DNA from: Limnobacter humi
Lineage (GTDB): Bacteria > Pseudomonadota > Gammaproteobacteria > Burkholderiales > Burkholderiaceae_B
Assembly: GCF_024518835.1 (NCBI RefSeq)
Contig: NZ_JANIGO010000001.1
Location: 62,001 to 126,000 of the forward strand
DNA length: 64,000 bases
Direction of reading: 5' to 3'
In this document: positions 45,196 through 54,266 of the stretch, one piece after another
How positions within the stretch are numbered: the first letter of the stretch is position 1
Layout: each line of letters opens with the position of its first letter
Position numbers and translations under genes: made by a program
Notes under the pieces: generated by a model
The model's input: the letters and a program-made list of their open reading frames with translations, nothing else
What the model was told of the DNA's origin: nothing
The model's database searches: none

Positions 45196-48100
45196 TCAGT
45201 CAGGGAGATTCGGGGCTTTCAGCCGGTTCAGGGCCGCGTCCAACTGCGGTTGCACACGTTCATATGTTTGGCGTCGAACCTGACCATAACCTTTCACCGA
45301 ATCAAACAGGGTGAGAAGATCTTCGATGGCCTTGCTGTTCTGCAGCAACGTGGGGTCATTCTGCAACAGTTCCAGCAGGCTTTCAAATCGCTGACGCAAT
45401 TGCTGTTGATTTTTACAATCCGTGGAGTTTTTAAAGGGATCCAGCCAGCGACCCCGCAGCCATTTCAAGGCGGCCAGGCATTTGAACAGCGGCTGCGCTG
45501 GTTTTACCAAGCGCTTTTTCTCAGGCCGCAATGCCTGCCCGGCAAGCCATTCGGGAGCCAGGTGAAACACCAGTTGGGCGCCCGCCTGAAACCTGTCCAA
45601 TACACTGCGCTGCCAGGCCATGTCGCTGTGCAGCCGGGCCACTTCATATTCATCTTTGAATGCCAGAACACGGAAGTAACTGTCACACAAGTTCAACCAG
45701 AGCCGACCCTGGTGCTTCGCATCAAACGCTGGTTTCAAACGCTCCATGCGCTGCTGAAACTGTTGGCCAAAGCGCGCATTTTGATACGACACCAATTCGC
45801 TGCACAGGCGTCGAAAATGCGCGGAGGGCGTCTCTGGCTGAAGCACGGCATGCTGGGCGTCTGCGCCCCGGTGTGTCGACAATGCGGTGGGGTTTTCTGC
45901 CATCAACCGACCCAGCTCAAACGCAAACTGATTGTTCTCCACCTGCACGGCATTCAACTCAATGGCTTTGCGCAACGCGGCATGGTGTAGGGGCAGCCAG
46001 CCTTTTTGCCAGGCAAAGCCGAGCAACATGGCATTGGAGTAAACGCTGTCACCCAGGAAATCAGCCGCCAGCGCTTGTGCGTGAAGGTTGTCGTACCGCG
46101 CCCCAGATTGGCCCAAGGCACGCCGCAGGTCTTGGTGCAGGGCAGCCACTGGTGCCTGCCAATCCCGCTGGTGAATGAAATCGGCCGTGGGTGAAGCGTC
46201 CACATTGACCACCACGCGGGCATCCTGCGCCAGCAATTCCAGTGTTTTGGGGTGTGCCGAGGTGATGAGGTCCCCACCCAGCATGAGGTTGGCCTCACCC
46301 ACCGGAATTTTGGGCGATGCAAGGTCGTGGTCATGGGCGGCAATTTGAACATGAGAAAACACTGCGCCACCTTTTTGGGCCAAACCCGCCATGTCCAAGG
46401 CCTGTGCACTTCGACCCTGTATATGCGCAGCCATGGTTAGCCAAGCGCCAATGGTGACAACGCCAGTTCCCCCTACCCCATTGACCAGAATCGAATACCG
46501 ACCTGTGAATGCATCCGGATGTGAGTCAAAAGCGGGTTCGGGCAAACGTTCAATCAGGCTCATCCAGTGAGCCCGGTCCAGATTTCTGTCGGGCGTGATT
46601 AATTCTGCCTGTTCAACGGTCACCAAACTTGGACACAGCCCCTCCAGGCAACGCATGTCCTTGTTGCAGGTGGATTGGTTGATGGTGCGCTTCACACCCC
46701 AGGGTGTTGGCAAAGGCTCTATGGACAGGCAGTTTGAGACCGCTGAGCAATCGCCACAACCCTCGCACACCCGGGGGTTGATCACCACCCGACGGGCTGG
46801 ATTGGGATACAACGGTAGACCAGTGCGGGGGTCTGTCCGCTTGCGGCGGCGACGTTTTTCGGAGGCGCAGGTTTGTTCATAAATCAGGACGGTGGTGCCA
46901 GCCACTTCACGCAGGGTGCGCTGCACAGTGTCCAGGTCCCGCCGGTCGAAGACCTGGACGCCAGGCGCCATGGGGTCATCGGGCTGCTGCACCCGGTGGC
47001 GGTCCGGTTGGTCACTCACAATTACAATCCGTTGCACAGCTTCGGCATCCAGCTGACGGGTCAACTGGGGTACGGTCAATGTTCCATCCAGTTTTTGACC
47101 GCCGGTCATGGCCACGGCGTCGTTGTACAGGATTTTGTAGGTGATATTGACGCCGGCCGCCACGCTGGCGCGGATCGCGAGCAAGCCAGAATGGAAATAT
47201 GTACCGTCCCCCAGGTTGGCAAACACATGCGGGGTGCGCGTAAACGGCGCCTGACCGATCCATGGCACACCCTCGCCGCCCATCTGGGTGTAGGTTTGGG
47301 TGTTTCGGTCCATCCACACCGCCATGTAATGGCAGCCAATGCCCGCCATGGCCCGGCTTCCCTCGGGAACCACGGTCGATGTGTTGTGGGGGCAACCAGA
47401 GCAAAAATACGGCTTGCGCTCAACCGTGCTGTGATCGGGCAGGCTGACCTGCTCCCGTTGCTCAATGGTGTGCAGGCGGGCTTGAATAACGCGACGCACC
47501 TCCTCACCCAAAGGCAGGCTCAGTAGGCGGCGGGCAATGGCCCGGGCCACCGTGGCTGGGTCGAGTTCCCCATGGCTGGGCAACAGCCACTGCCCCTGGG
47601 GAATGGACCACTCGCCCCCTTCGCGGCCGTCTTCGGTCAGGCGTTCATCAAACTTGCCATAGACCTTGGGGCGTACATCGGCCCGCCAGGCATACAATTC
47701 CTCTTTGATCTGGTACTCCACCAGTTGCCGCTTCTCTTCCACCACCAATATTTCACGCAGGCCTTGAGCAAATTGCCGAATCCCGATGGCGTCCAGCGGC
47801 CACACCATGCCGACTTTGTGCACGCGAATGCCCAACTCGGCACAACGGTCTGGACTTAAGCCCAAGTCCCGCAGCGCCTGCAGCGTGTCCTGGTAGGCTT
47901 TCCCGGTGGCAACAATGCCAAATCGGGCGTTCGGTGAGTCGATCACGGTACGGTTCAAGCCGTTGGCCCGGCAAAATGCCAGCGCGGCATACAGCTTGTG
48001 GTCCAACAGCCGGGTTTCCTGGTCCAAGGGCGTGTCCGGCCAACGAATGTTCAAACCGCCCGTGGGCATGTTGAAGTCGGTGGGCAACACAATCCGCTGG

Positions 48101-48792
48101 CGTTCTGGATCCACCTCGACCGTGGTGCAACATTCCACCACATCAGCAACGGTTTTGAAGCCCACCCAAACAGCGGCGTAGCGGCTCATGGCATAGCCCA
48201 GCAGACCAAAATCCAGAATCTCCTGCACACTGCTGGGAAACAACACCGGCATGAGCGCCGCTTTGAGCACATGGTCGGACTGGTGTGGCAGTGTGGAGCT
48301 TTTGGCAGCATGGTCGTCCCCCGCCACCAACAACACGCCACCCAGGGGCGAGGTACCCGCTGCGTTGGCATGCTTGAACACATCCAGACTTCGGTCCACG
48401 CCAGGCCCTTTGCCATACCAAAGTCCAAACACCCCGTCCACAGTGGCATCCGGGTACAGGTTGAGCTGCTGGGAACCCCACACCGACGTGGCGGCCAAGT
48501 CTTCATTCAGACCTGGCTGAAAACGGATGTTGTAGGCGTTCAGATGTGGCTTGGCAGCCCAAAATGCCTGGTCGACTCCTCCCAATGGCGAGCCCCGATA
48601 GCCCGACACAAAACCGCCAGTGTTCAGCCCAGCCAGGCGATCCCGCTGGGCCTGAAGCAACGTGAGACGCACCAGGGCTTGGGCACCGGTGAGCAACACA
48701 CGCCCTTTGGTCAGGGTGTATCGGTCATCCAGACGGACATCGTGAAGCAGGGGCTGGGTTTGCAGCTGCTGGGGGGTGGTGGGCGCATTCAT
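45196..48792 (-). CDS. Fused indolepyruvate ferredoxin oxidoreductase (IorA-IorB type)
   Basis: A 1198-residue protein joining all catalytic parts. The N-terminal pyruvate-ferredoxin-oxidoreductase-like domain has GFVSGYRGSPLGGVD; the thiamin-diphosphate domain (about 460-600) has GCPHNTSTVVPEG and GDGTYFHSGLLAI; a cysteine-rich segment (about 690-740, CEGCGDCSAVSNC) holds iron-sulfur ligands; then a gamma domain (VNGVGGTGVVT). It decarboxylates aromatic or branched 2-oxo acids to acyl-CoA with reduced ferredoxin. Fused versions are common in aerobic proteobacteria. An AAGGAGG ribosome site precedes the ATG. Confidence 0.92.
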   Translation of the reverse strand: MNAPTTPQQLQTQPLLHDVRLDDRYTLTKGRVLLTGAQALVRLTLLQAQRDRLAGLNTGGFVSGYRGSPLGGVDQAFWAAKPHLNAYNIRFQPGLNEDLAATSVWGSQQLNLYPDATVDGVFGLWYGKGPGVDRSLDVFKHANAAGTSPLGGVLLVAGDDHAAKSSTLPHQSDHVLKAALMPVLFPSSVQEILDFGLLGYAMSRYAAVWVGFKTVADVVECCTTVEVDPERQRIVLPTDFNMPTGGLNIRWPDTPLDQETRLLDHKLYAALAFCRANGLNRTVIDSPNARFGIVATGKAYQDTLQALRDLGLSPDRCAELGIRVHKVGMVWPLDAIGIRQFAQGLREILVVEEKRQLVEYQIKEELYAWRADVRPKVYGKFDERLTEDGREGGEWSIPQGQWLLPSHGELDPATVARAIARRLLSLPLGEEVRRVIQARLHTIEQREQVSLPDHSTVERKPYFCSGCPHNTSTVVPEGSRAMAGIGCHYMAVWMDRNTQTYTQMGGEGVPWIGQAPFTRTPHVFANLGDGTYFHSGLLAIRASVAAGVNITYKILYNDAVAMTGGQKLDGTLTVPQLTRQLDAEAVQRIVIVSDQPDRHRVQQPDDPMAPGVQVFDRRDLDTVQRTLREVAGTTVLIYEQTCASEKRRRRKRTDPRTGLPLYPNPARRVVINPRVCEGCGDCSAVSNCLSIEPLPTPWGVKRTINQSTCNKDMRCLEGLCPSLVTVEQAELITPDRNLDRAHWMSLIERLPEPAFDSHPDAFTGRYSILVNGVGGTGVVTIGAWLTMAAHIQGRSAQALDMAGLAQKGGAVFSHVQIAAHDHDLASPKIPVGEANLMLGGDLITSAHPKTLELLAQDARVVVNVDASPTADFIHQRDWQAPVAALHQDLRRALGQSGARYDNLHAQALAADFLGDSVYSNAMLLGFAWQKGWLPLHHAALRKAIELNAVQVENNQFAFELGRLMAENPTALSTHRGADAQHAVLQPETPSAHFRRLCSELVSYQNARFGQQFQQRMERLKPAFDAKHQGRLWLNLCDSYFRVLAFKDEYEVARLHSDMAWQRSVLDRFQAGAQLVFHLAPEWLAGQALRPEKKRLVKPAQPLFKCLAALKWLRGRWLDPFKNSTDCKNQQQLRQRFESLLELLQNDPTLLQNSKAIEDLLTLFDSVKGYGQVRRQTYERVQPQLDAALNRLKAPNLPD

Positions 48793-48911
48793 CGCTCAAG
48801 CCTCCTTGGAACGGGTTGTTCCGGAAACGGGATGCGTCAGCAAGACCTTGTGGGCGCTCGCCAATGGATGCAGTCAGTGTTGCACAGCAGGACTGGGGTC
48901 ACAAGCCCCTC

Positions 48912-49628
48912 TTAATCGGGAAGGTCGGGCTCGATATCGCGGGCATTGTCCACGTTGAACATTGCTTCGGCCCGGGGGTAGGCTTTCTTGCTTCGGCGAG
49001 CAGGCAACTTCTCGCCCGAGAACATTTCCACCGCAGTCCTGGCCACCTCTTTGGTGTCCAGGGCCGCATAAGCCGACACCACAGCAGCACCAGCCAGCGG
49101 AACGATGCGGGATGCCGCCCGCTTGGCCACGCGTTGTACCAGGACCTGACCGATCTGTTTGGACACCCGAACCGCCAGATCGCGTCCGCCACTGCGGGTG
49201 AACTGGTCAATCAGGTCCAGCACCGATCGTGCCGTGTTGTCCGGATGTTCGATCGGGATGGAACGCTCGTATTCACGCAGCGCAGTGCCGGCCACGTGCT
49301 GAAACAGGCAATTCATGAGTTCTTGTTGAGTCACCGGCCCCTGATGACCAAATGCCGTGGCAATGTCCACCACCATTTGCGCCTGAATGCGCCACACCAG
49401 CATCAGATCGGGCAGCACGGTCAACATGCCCAAGGGACCAACGGGAATGGCCAGGCTGCCAGACACCGCCGCCGCTTTGGCACAGGCTTTTTGTGTGATT
49501 TCTTTCGAACGTTCGTAAGGGCGTTTGGCCCGACCGGGCTCTTTAGAATCCGGAACACCCCCGGTTACCAGCCCGACGACGGTTTGCAAGGGTGCCATCC
49601 AGGACTGCGGCAGTGATGTTTTTTGCAT
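48912..49628 (-). CDS. EcsC-family protein
   Basis: A 238-residue protein with the EcsC core (amphipathic helices, RLVPLAG-like segment SRIVPLAGAAVVSAYAALDT, GxxG loops near 55-70 in IPVGPLGMLTVLPDLMLVW). EcsC proteins are membrane-associated and of unknown biochemistry. The start MQKTSLPQSW is chosen over an upstream one because GGAA lies just before it. It is transcribed away from the Tad locus. Confidence 0.8.
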   Translation of the reverse strand: MQKTSLPQSWMAPLQTVVGLVTGGVPDSKEPGRAKRPYERSKEITQKACAKAAAVSGSLAIPVGPLGMLTVLPDLMLVWRIQAQMVVDIATAFGHQGPVTQQELMNCLFQHVAGTALREYERSIPIEHPDNTARSVLDLIDQFTRSGGRDLAVRVSKQIGQVLVQRVAKRAASRIVPLAGAAVVSAYAALDTKEVARTAVEMFSGEKLPARRSKKAYPRAEAMFNVDNARDIEPDLPD

Positions 49629-49888
49629 GATTTCCAGGCCGGAGTTGTTTTGTTTCCCGTTGTAACACTTGAAAGTCACAAACTTCGAGTTACTATCCTA
49701 ACCTACAAGGGGTAAATATTTTGGGTGATTCGCACTAGTGCTCGCTCAGCGCCTGACTCAAACCCTTGAATCAAACAGGTGATAAGAGCCCCTTTTAGGG
49801 GCCCTGATCTTGGTTTTGATTGCCTTGTACCCCCCCTACTATGGGGATGTCCCATGGTGGTTAATCATTCAACACAAGGAGTTTGGAG
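49629..49888. other. Intergenic region before the Tad pilus locus
   Basis: A 260-bp gap, AT-richer than its flanks. It must hold the flp promoter. A short hairpin (GCCCC/GGGGC at about 49789-49804) has no T run. Another inverted repeat, ATGGG (49841-49845)/CCCAT (49851-49855), lies about 40 bp before flp. A poor -35/-10 pair (TTGATT 49816-49821, TACTAT 49837-49842) is possible. The flp ribosome site AAGGAG is at 49876-49881. Confidence 0.4.
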
Positions 49889-50074
49889 ATGAAATATCAA
49901 CTGATGGCGAAAACCGCACAACACTTGCGAAAGCAGGACGGTGCCTCCCTGATTGAATATGCCGTGCTGGCCGCCCTCATTGTGGTCGCGGCGGTCGTTG
50001 CAATCAACGCCCTGGGTGGCGGCATTTCAACCGTGTTTACCAACATTCTGAACGCCCTGGATGGCACGCCCTAA
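49889..50074 (+). CDS. flp: Flp-type type IVb pilin
   Basis: A 61-residue prepilin. A short basic leader ends in Gly, with the cleavage site G/ASLIEY near residue 21, followed by the hydrophobic stalk AVLAALIVVAAVVAINAL. It is the major subunit of the Tad adhesive pilus. It needs a prepilin peptidase, which is not encoded in the window. Its last 14 bases overlap the next gene. Confidence 0.93.
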   Translation: MKYQLMAKTAQHLRKQDGASLIEYAVLAALIVVAAVVAINALGGGISTVFTNILNALDGTP

Positions 50075-50528
50075 TCCAGCTTTCAAGCGGCAGCGGGGGG
50101 CACAACTCGTGGAGTTTGCCCTCATCCTGCCGATCCTGCTGACCGTCACGTTTTTGATTGTGGGCTACAGCGCCGTGTTCATGGTGCAACACACCCTGAG
50201 TTCTGCCGTGTCTCAAGGCGCCCGCGCGGTGGCTGTGGCCGGCAGTACAACCAGCCCGGAAGTGGCTGCACGCCAGTTGCTGGCCAGTGCATTGCCCGCG
50301 GCCATTTATCCCAACGGTTTCAGTTTCAGTACCCAAGCATTGGGTGGTGCTGGTGATTGCGGCAATGCCTTCAATGCTGGCAGCAACCCGGCGTTGACCT
50401 GCCTTGAATTCAAGGGCACATTCAGTGTGGCCCAAAATGCATTTCTATCCAGCATTCCGTTTGCAAACGAACTATTCCCAGCCCAATTGACGGCCAGTGC
50501 GGTGGTGCTGTACCAAAACACGAATTGA
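50061..50528 (+). CDS. TadE-like pseudopilin
   Basis: A 155-residue protein of the TadE/TadG-like family. The N-terminal RGAQLVEFALILPILLTVTFLIVG is the TadE signature: processed pseudopilin leader, conserved Glu and one membrane helix. The rest is periplasmic and has two cysteines (GDCGNAF and LTCLEF). It probably primes or anchors pilus assembly. It overlaps flp by 14 bp. Confidence 0.88.
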   Translation: MARPNPAFKRQRGAQLVEFALILPILLTVTFLIVGYSAVFMVQHTLSSAVSQGARAVAVAGSTTSPEVAARQLLASALPAAIYPNGFSFSTQALGGAGDCGNAFNAGSNPALTCLEFKGTFSVAQNAFLSSIPFANELFPAQLTASAVVLYQNTN

Positions 50529-50556
50529 TTTCACTTTGTCGGGGACTGTGCCCACC

Positions 50557-51537
50557 ATGTCAGGAAAAACAAAAATACTCGCACTGCTGCTTCTGGGTCT
50601 CGGCATGATCTTTCTGGTGCTGGCTTTTCTCTCGGGCCAGAATGTGAAAAAAAGTGGCGACACGCTGAAAAACGAACTGGAGCGCTATCCCGTGGTGGTG
50701 AGCGCCAAAGAAATTCCTTTCGGTCAGATCATCACTGGTGATTTGCTCAAGGTCGAAAAGTTCGCCATTGCACCAGCCGGCAGCTACAAAGACATCAACG
50801 ATGTGATTGGTAAAAAGCCGGTGTTCAATATTGGCCCTGGCCTGCCCGTGACCGCACAATACTTTGAGTCGGGTGCCGTGGCTGCCGAGGTGCGCGATGG
50901 GTTTCGCGCTTTTGCGTTGCGGCTGGATGAGAACAATGTCGCAACCGGAAAAATCAAGCCAGGTGACTTTGTGGATGTCTTTTCCATTTTTCGGGCCAAC
51001 AACCAGGATGTTGAGCAAACCGTATCGCGATTGATTTTGCCAAAATTGCGGGTTTTGTCTGTGGGCCAACAGTTGGTCAACGCCCCCGAGACCGCGACCA
51101 AAGATGACAACGACAAAAACGGGCAGCGTCGGCAGAACCAGCGCGCCATGATGGTTGAAGTGGCGGTGCCTGACGTGAACGCGCTGGCCATTGCCCAGTC
51201 ACAAGGCGAATTGTTTGTGGTGCTGCGCGGACCCGATGACGAGGAAATACCCGACCCATCGAAATACCCACTGGCTGAAAACGTGCTCAAGCCCATTCAG
51301 CCCAAGGCCGAAAAAGGCCAACCAGCTCCACCGCCGGTTGAATTGACCAACAGCGACAAAGCCTATGCTGGCTTGTCGTTAAGCAACACGGTATTGCCCG
51401 GCAGCGGCAACGGAAAAAACAATGTCAAGAAGCCGGCTGCAACCAACAATACCGGCACAGCACGCCCCGTTGACGACAGTGGCTCAGCAGTTGAAGTGAT
51501 CCGCGGCGGTGAAACTACCCGGGAAAAGGCACGATGA
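50557..51537 (+). CDS. cpaB: Tad pilus assembly protein CpaB/RcpC
   Basis: A 326-residue protein with one N-terminal membrane helix (about 5-22), an SAF domain (YPVVVSAKEIPFGQIITGDLLK, about 40-105) and a RcpC/CpaB C-terminal domain with GLPVTAQYFESG. The tail from about 270 is Pro/Asn-rich. It spans the periplasm and works with the secretin. ATGA overlap couples it to the secretin gene. Confidence 0.92.
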   Translation: MSGKTKILALLLLGLGMIFLVLAFLSGQNVKKSGDTLKNELERYPVVVSAKEIPFGQIITGDLLKVEKFAIAPAGSYKDINDVIGKKPVFNIGPGLPVTAQYFESGAVAAEVRDGFRAFALRLDENNVATGKIKPGDFVDVFSIFRANNQDVEQTVSRLILPKLRVLSVGQQLVNAPETATKDDNDKNGQRRQNQRAMMVEVAVPDVNALAIAQSQGELFVVLRGPDDEEIPDPSKYPLAENVLKPIQPKAEKGQPAPPPVELTNSDKAYAGLSLSNTVLPGSGNGKNNVKKPAATNNTGTARPVDDSGSAVEVIRGGETTREKAR

Positions 51538-53057
51538 AAACAACAACAGCAATCCGATTCCTTGCGCTGACAGCCGTGGCTGGGTTTTGTGCAAGCCTCA
51601 ACCTGAATGCAGCGGCGCAGCAAATGCCCACCGTTATTCGAGCAACCGGCGGTGTGGTCACCACGTCGGGTGGAAGTACGCCCACAGCGGCCCCCACAGC
51701 GGCCCCCACGACGCAGCAGGCCGCGGCCGTCACCAGCGCGCCGTTTGTCTTGAGCCTGAGCACCGGCTTTCAGAAAGTTCTGAACCTGCCAGCCGTGCCT
51801 GCCCGCGTATCCATTGGTGATCCCAACATCATTTCCGTGAATGTGCTCAAGCCCACCGACAAAGACCGCAAAAGCGCCGGCGTGTTGGTGACTGGACTGA
51901 AAACCGGATCCACCTCACTGCTGATTTGGGACAAAGGGGCCAGCACCCCTCGGGTCATCACCGTGTCCGTCACAGGCAAAGCGGCTGAAACCATCTCCAG
52001 CATCAAGGGCCTGGACCTGAAAACCCAGGGGCAAGTGCTGACCTTGTCGGGCTCAACGCCCGATGTGCGGACCTATCAACAAGCCCGCGAAAGTCTCACC
52101 CGAACCACACAAGGGCAGGCGCCGGCAGAACTGATTGATCAAGCCACCCTACAGACATCTGGCACGGTGCAGGTGGACGTGAAAGTGGTTGAATTCACCC
52201 GCAGTGAACTGCAACGGCTAGGCATCAACATTACTGGTCAAATGCGGGGTGGCGGATTCACCTACGGGATTGCCAGTCCGTCAGCCAGTGGCGCTGGCAA
52301 CGTTTCAAATGCATTTTCACTTGCATTCAATGGGGGCGGATGTATCGGTAATGCAGCGCTCGGTTCAGTATCGACGGCGTTGTTACCTGGATCAAATGTA
52401 CCTGTTGGTCCTCTCACTTGCGATTTGCTGTCTGGACTGAATATTCTTCAATCAGATGGATACGCCAAGGTGTTGGCCGAACCATCCTTGATCGCGCAGT
52501 CGGGTCAGGACGCGTCATTCCTGGCCGGTGGTGAAATCCCCATTCCCGTGCCCTCTGGCAATGGCACCATCGGTATTGAATACAAGAAGTTTGGTATCGG
52601 GCTGACTTTCCGACCCACCATTCTGTCCAACAAAACCATTGCCCTGAATGTGTCGCCTGAAGTCAGCGACCTGGACTTTTCCAGGGGCACGTCCATCCAG
52701 GGCATTTTGGTTCCAGCCATCTTGACACGCCGGGCCAACACCACGGTGGAATTGGGCGAGAACCAAAGTTTTGTGATTGGCGGATTGATTAGCCGAAACA
52801 TCATCGCCAACGCCAGCAAAGTGCCCTGGCTGGCTGAAATTCCCATTCTCGGTGCTTTTTTCAAAGGCAACTCCTACAGCCGCGAAGACAAGGAATTGCT
52901 GATCATTGTCACGCCCCGTTTCGTCAAGCCTCGCGCTGCCGACGCCCCGAAATTGCCTTTGCCCGGCGAGAATGTGGGCATGCGGCCCCGCAGTGTTTGG
53001 TCACAGCTCTTTCTGCCATCGGCAGGTGAGCCAGTGCCCGGCTTCTCGACGAAGTAA
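51534..53057 (+). CDS. rcpA: Tad pilus secretin RcpA/CpaC
   Basis: A 507-residue exported protein. The signal peptide ends near residue 28 (NAAAQ). A Thr/Ala/Pro-rich linker precedes the N0-like domain (ISTGFQKVLNLPAVPARVSIGDPNIISV) and the BON-like/secretin parts. The secretin core has LRPTILSNKTIALNVSPEVSDLD-type sequence and ends in RANTTVELGENQSFVIGGLI and LLIIVTPRFVKP. It forms the outer-membrane pore. A patch at 52290-52460 has unlike codon use. Confidence 0.92.
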   Translation: MKTTTAIRFLALTAVAGFCASLNLNAAAQQMPTVIRATGGVVTTSGGSTPTAAPTAAPTTQQAAAVTSAPFVLSLSTGFQKVLNLPAVPARVSIGDPNIISVNVLKPTDKDRKSAGVLVTGLKTGSTSLLIWDKGASTPRVITVSVTGKAAETISSIKGLDLKTQGQVLTLSGSTPDVRTYQQARESLTRTTQGQAPAELIDQATLQTSGTVQVDVKVVEFTRSELQRLGINITGQMRGGGFTYGIASPSASGAGNVSNAFSLAFNGGGCIGNAALGSVSTALLPGSNVPVGPLTCDLLSGLNILQSDGYAKVLAEPSLIAQSGQDASFLAGGEIPIPVPSGNGTIGIEYKKFGIGLTFRPTILSNKTIALNVSPEVSDLDFSRGTSIQGILVPAILTRRANTTVELGENQSFVIGGLISRNIIANASKVPWLAEIPILGAFFKGNSYSREDKELLIIVTPRFVKPRAADAPKLPLPGENVGMRPRSVWSQLFLPSAGEPVPGFSTK

Positions 53058-53066
53058 GGGGATGGC

Positions 53067-54266
53067 ATGAACAACATTCCCCGAATTCTGTTCATTAGCG
53101 CGTCCGACGCCCACTGGTTGTGGCTGTCCGACGCGGTGGGTGAACGCTTCATGCTGGTGCGCGAAGGCGGCACATTCTCGGAAATCGCCAAACGGGTTGG
53201 CTTGGTGTCGCCCAACTTGGCGGTGGTGGATTATTCACCCCAAGTCGGCCTGGATCCTGGTTTGGTGGTGAAGGAACTTCGTGACATTGCGCCCGACTTG
53301 CCGGTGGTGGCACTGGGTTCCAAGGAATCCACCGATGCGGTGGTCAACGCACTGCGATCGGGCGTTAAAGACTTCCTGGGCCTGGACTCCAGCCCTGGCG
53401 AGGTCCTGAAGATTTTGATGAATGTTGCCGAAACTGCACCCAAAACCGCACAGGATGGCAAGGGTTACGCCATGGTGGTGCTGGGCGGTCGTCAGGGCGT
53501 TGGCGCCACCACACTGGCGGTTAACCTGGCGGTGCAACTGGCCAAACAAAATAAAGACCAAACCTTGCTGCTGGACTTCGGGCTACCGCTGGGCGATGGC
53601 CTGGTGCACTTGCCCTGCGAGGAAAAGCAGGGTGCAATGGACTTTGTGGAATGCGTGCGCAACCTGAAACGGTTTGACGCAACGCTGGCCAAAACAGCAT
53701 TCCGCCGCAACCCGGAAACAGGGGTTGCATTGCTGTCGCTGCCGCGCAATCTGGCAGACTTGCGCGACATCTCTGCTTCCGATGCATTGAAGTTTTTGAA
53801 CCTCATCAAGTCATTTTTCGAAAACATCGTGATTGATTTGTGCGGTTTCTCCAACCTTGAATTTGTATCCAGCCTGCTGCGCAGTGCAGACACCACATTG
53901 ATTGTGACACCCCAATCGGTGCCGGGCATTGTGACGGCAGCCGAGCTGGTCAAAGCACTGAATGACAAAGGCATTGCCACCAAAACATTTGATTTGGTCG
54001 TCAGTCCTCACCACAAGGACGTGGTACTCGACCCGCCGTCGATTGCCAAAAAACTGGGCGTGGAGCGCCATCACACCCTGCCAGACCGTGGCACAGCACT
54101 CATCAACGCGGTGAACAACGGACAAGTGCTGTCCAGCGTGGATGCCCGAGACCCCTATGCCAAAGCGGTGGCCAACATACTCGCTCAAACGCACGGCCTG
54201 CGCAGCGCTGGTGAAGAACGCAGCCTTGCCCTGCCTGATTCATTGAGAAAGTGGTTCAAGAAATGA
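53067..54266 (+). CDS. tadZ: Tad pilus localisation ATPase-like protein TadZ/CpaE
   Basis: A 399-residue protein with an N-terminal receiver-like domain (1-125, no clear phospho-Asp pocket) and a MinD/ParA-like domain. The P-loop reads GGRQGVGATT: the usual lysines of KGGxGKTT are replaced, as in other divergent TadZ proteins. It places the pilus machinery at its cell site. ATGA overlap with tadA. Confidence 0.9.
   Translation: MNNIPRILFISASDAHWLWLSDAVGERFMLVREGGTFSEIAKRVGLVSPNLAVVDYSPQVGLDPGLVVKELRDIAPDLPVVALGSKESTDAVVNALRSGVKDFLGLDSSPGEVLKILMNVAETAPKTAQDGKGYAMVVLGGRQGVGATTLAVNLAVQLAKQNKDQTLLLDFGLPLGDGLVHLPCEEKQGAMDFVECVRNLKRFDATLAKTAFRRNPETGVALLSLPRNLADLRDISASDALKFLNLIKSFFENIVIDLCGFSNLEFVSSLLRSADTTLIVTPQSVPGIVTAAELVKALNDKGIATKTFDLVVSPHHKDVVLDPPSIAKKLGVERHHTLPDRGTALINAVNNGQVLSSVDARDPYAKAVANILAQTHGLRSAGEERSLALPDSLRKWFKK

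Noticed and set aside
48808-48822. GGAAC-GGGTT-GTTCC inverted repeat upstream of the indolepyruvate oxidoreductase as an operator
   Set aside because: It is only 5 bp per arm, directly next to the ribosome site, and could be chance.
49789-49804. Hairpin GCCCC/GGGGC before flp as a terminator
   Set aside because: The stem is only 5 bp and no T run follows on either strand; no gene ends nearby.
51660-51720. Short tandem repeat CCCACAGCGGCC in the secretin gene as a phase-variation tract
   Set aside because: The unit is 12 bp, keeps frame, appears only about twice and encodes a Thr/Ala/Pro linker, so slippage would not switch the gene off.
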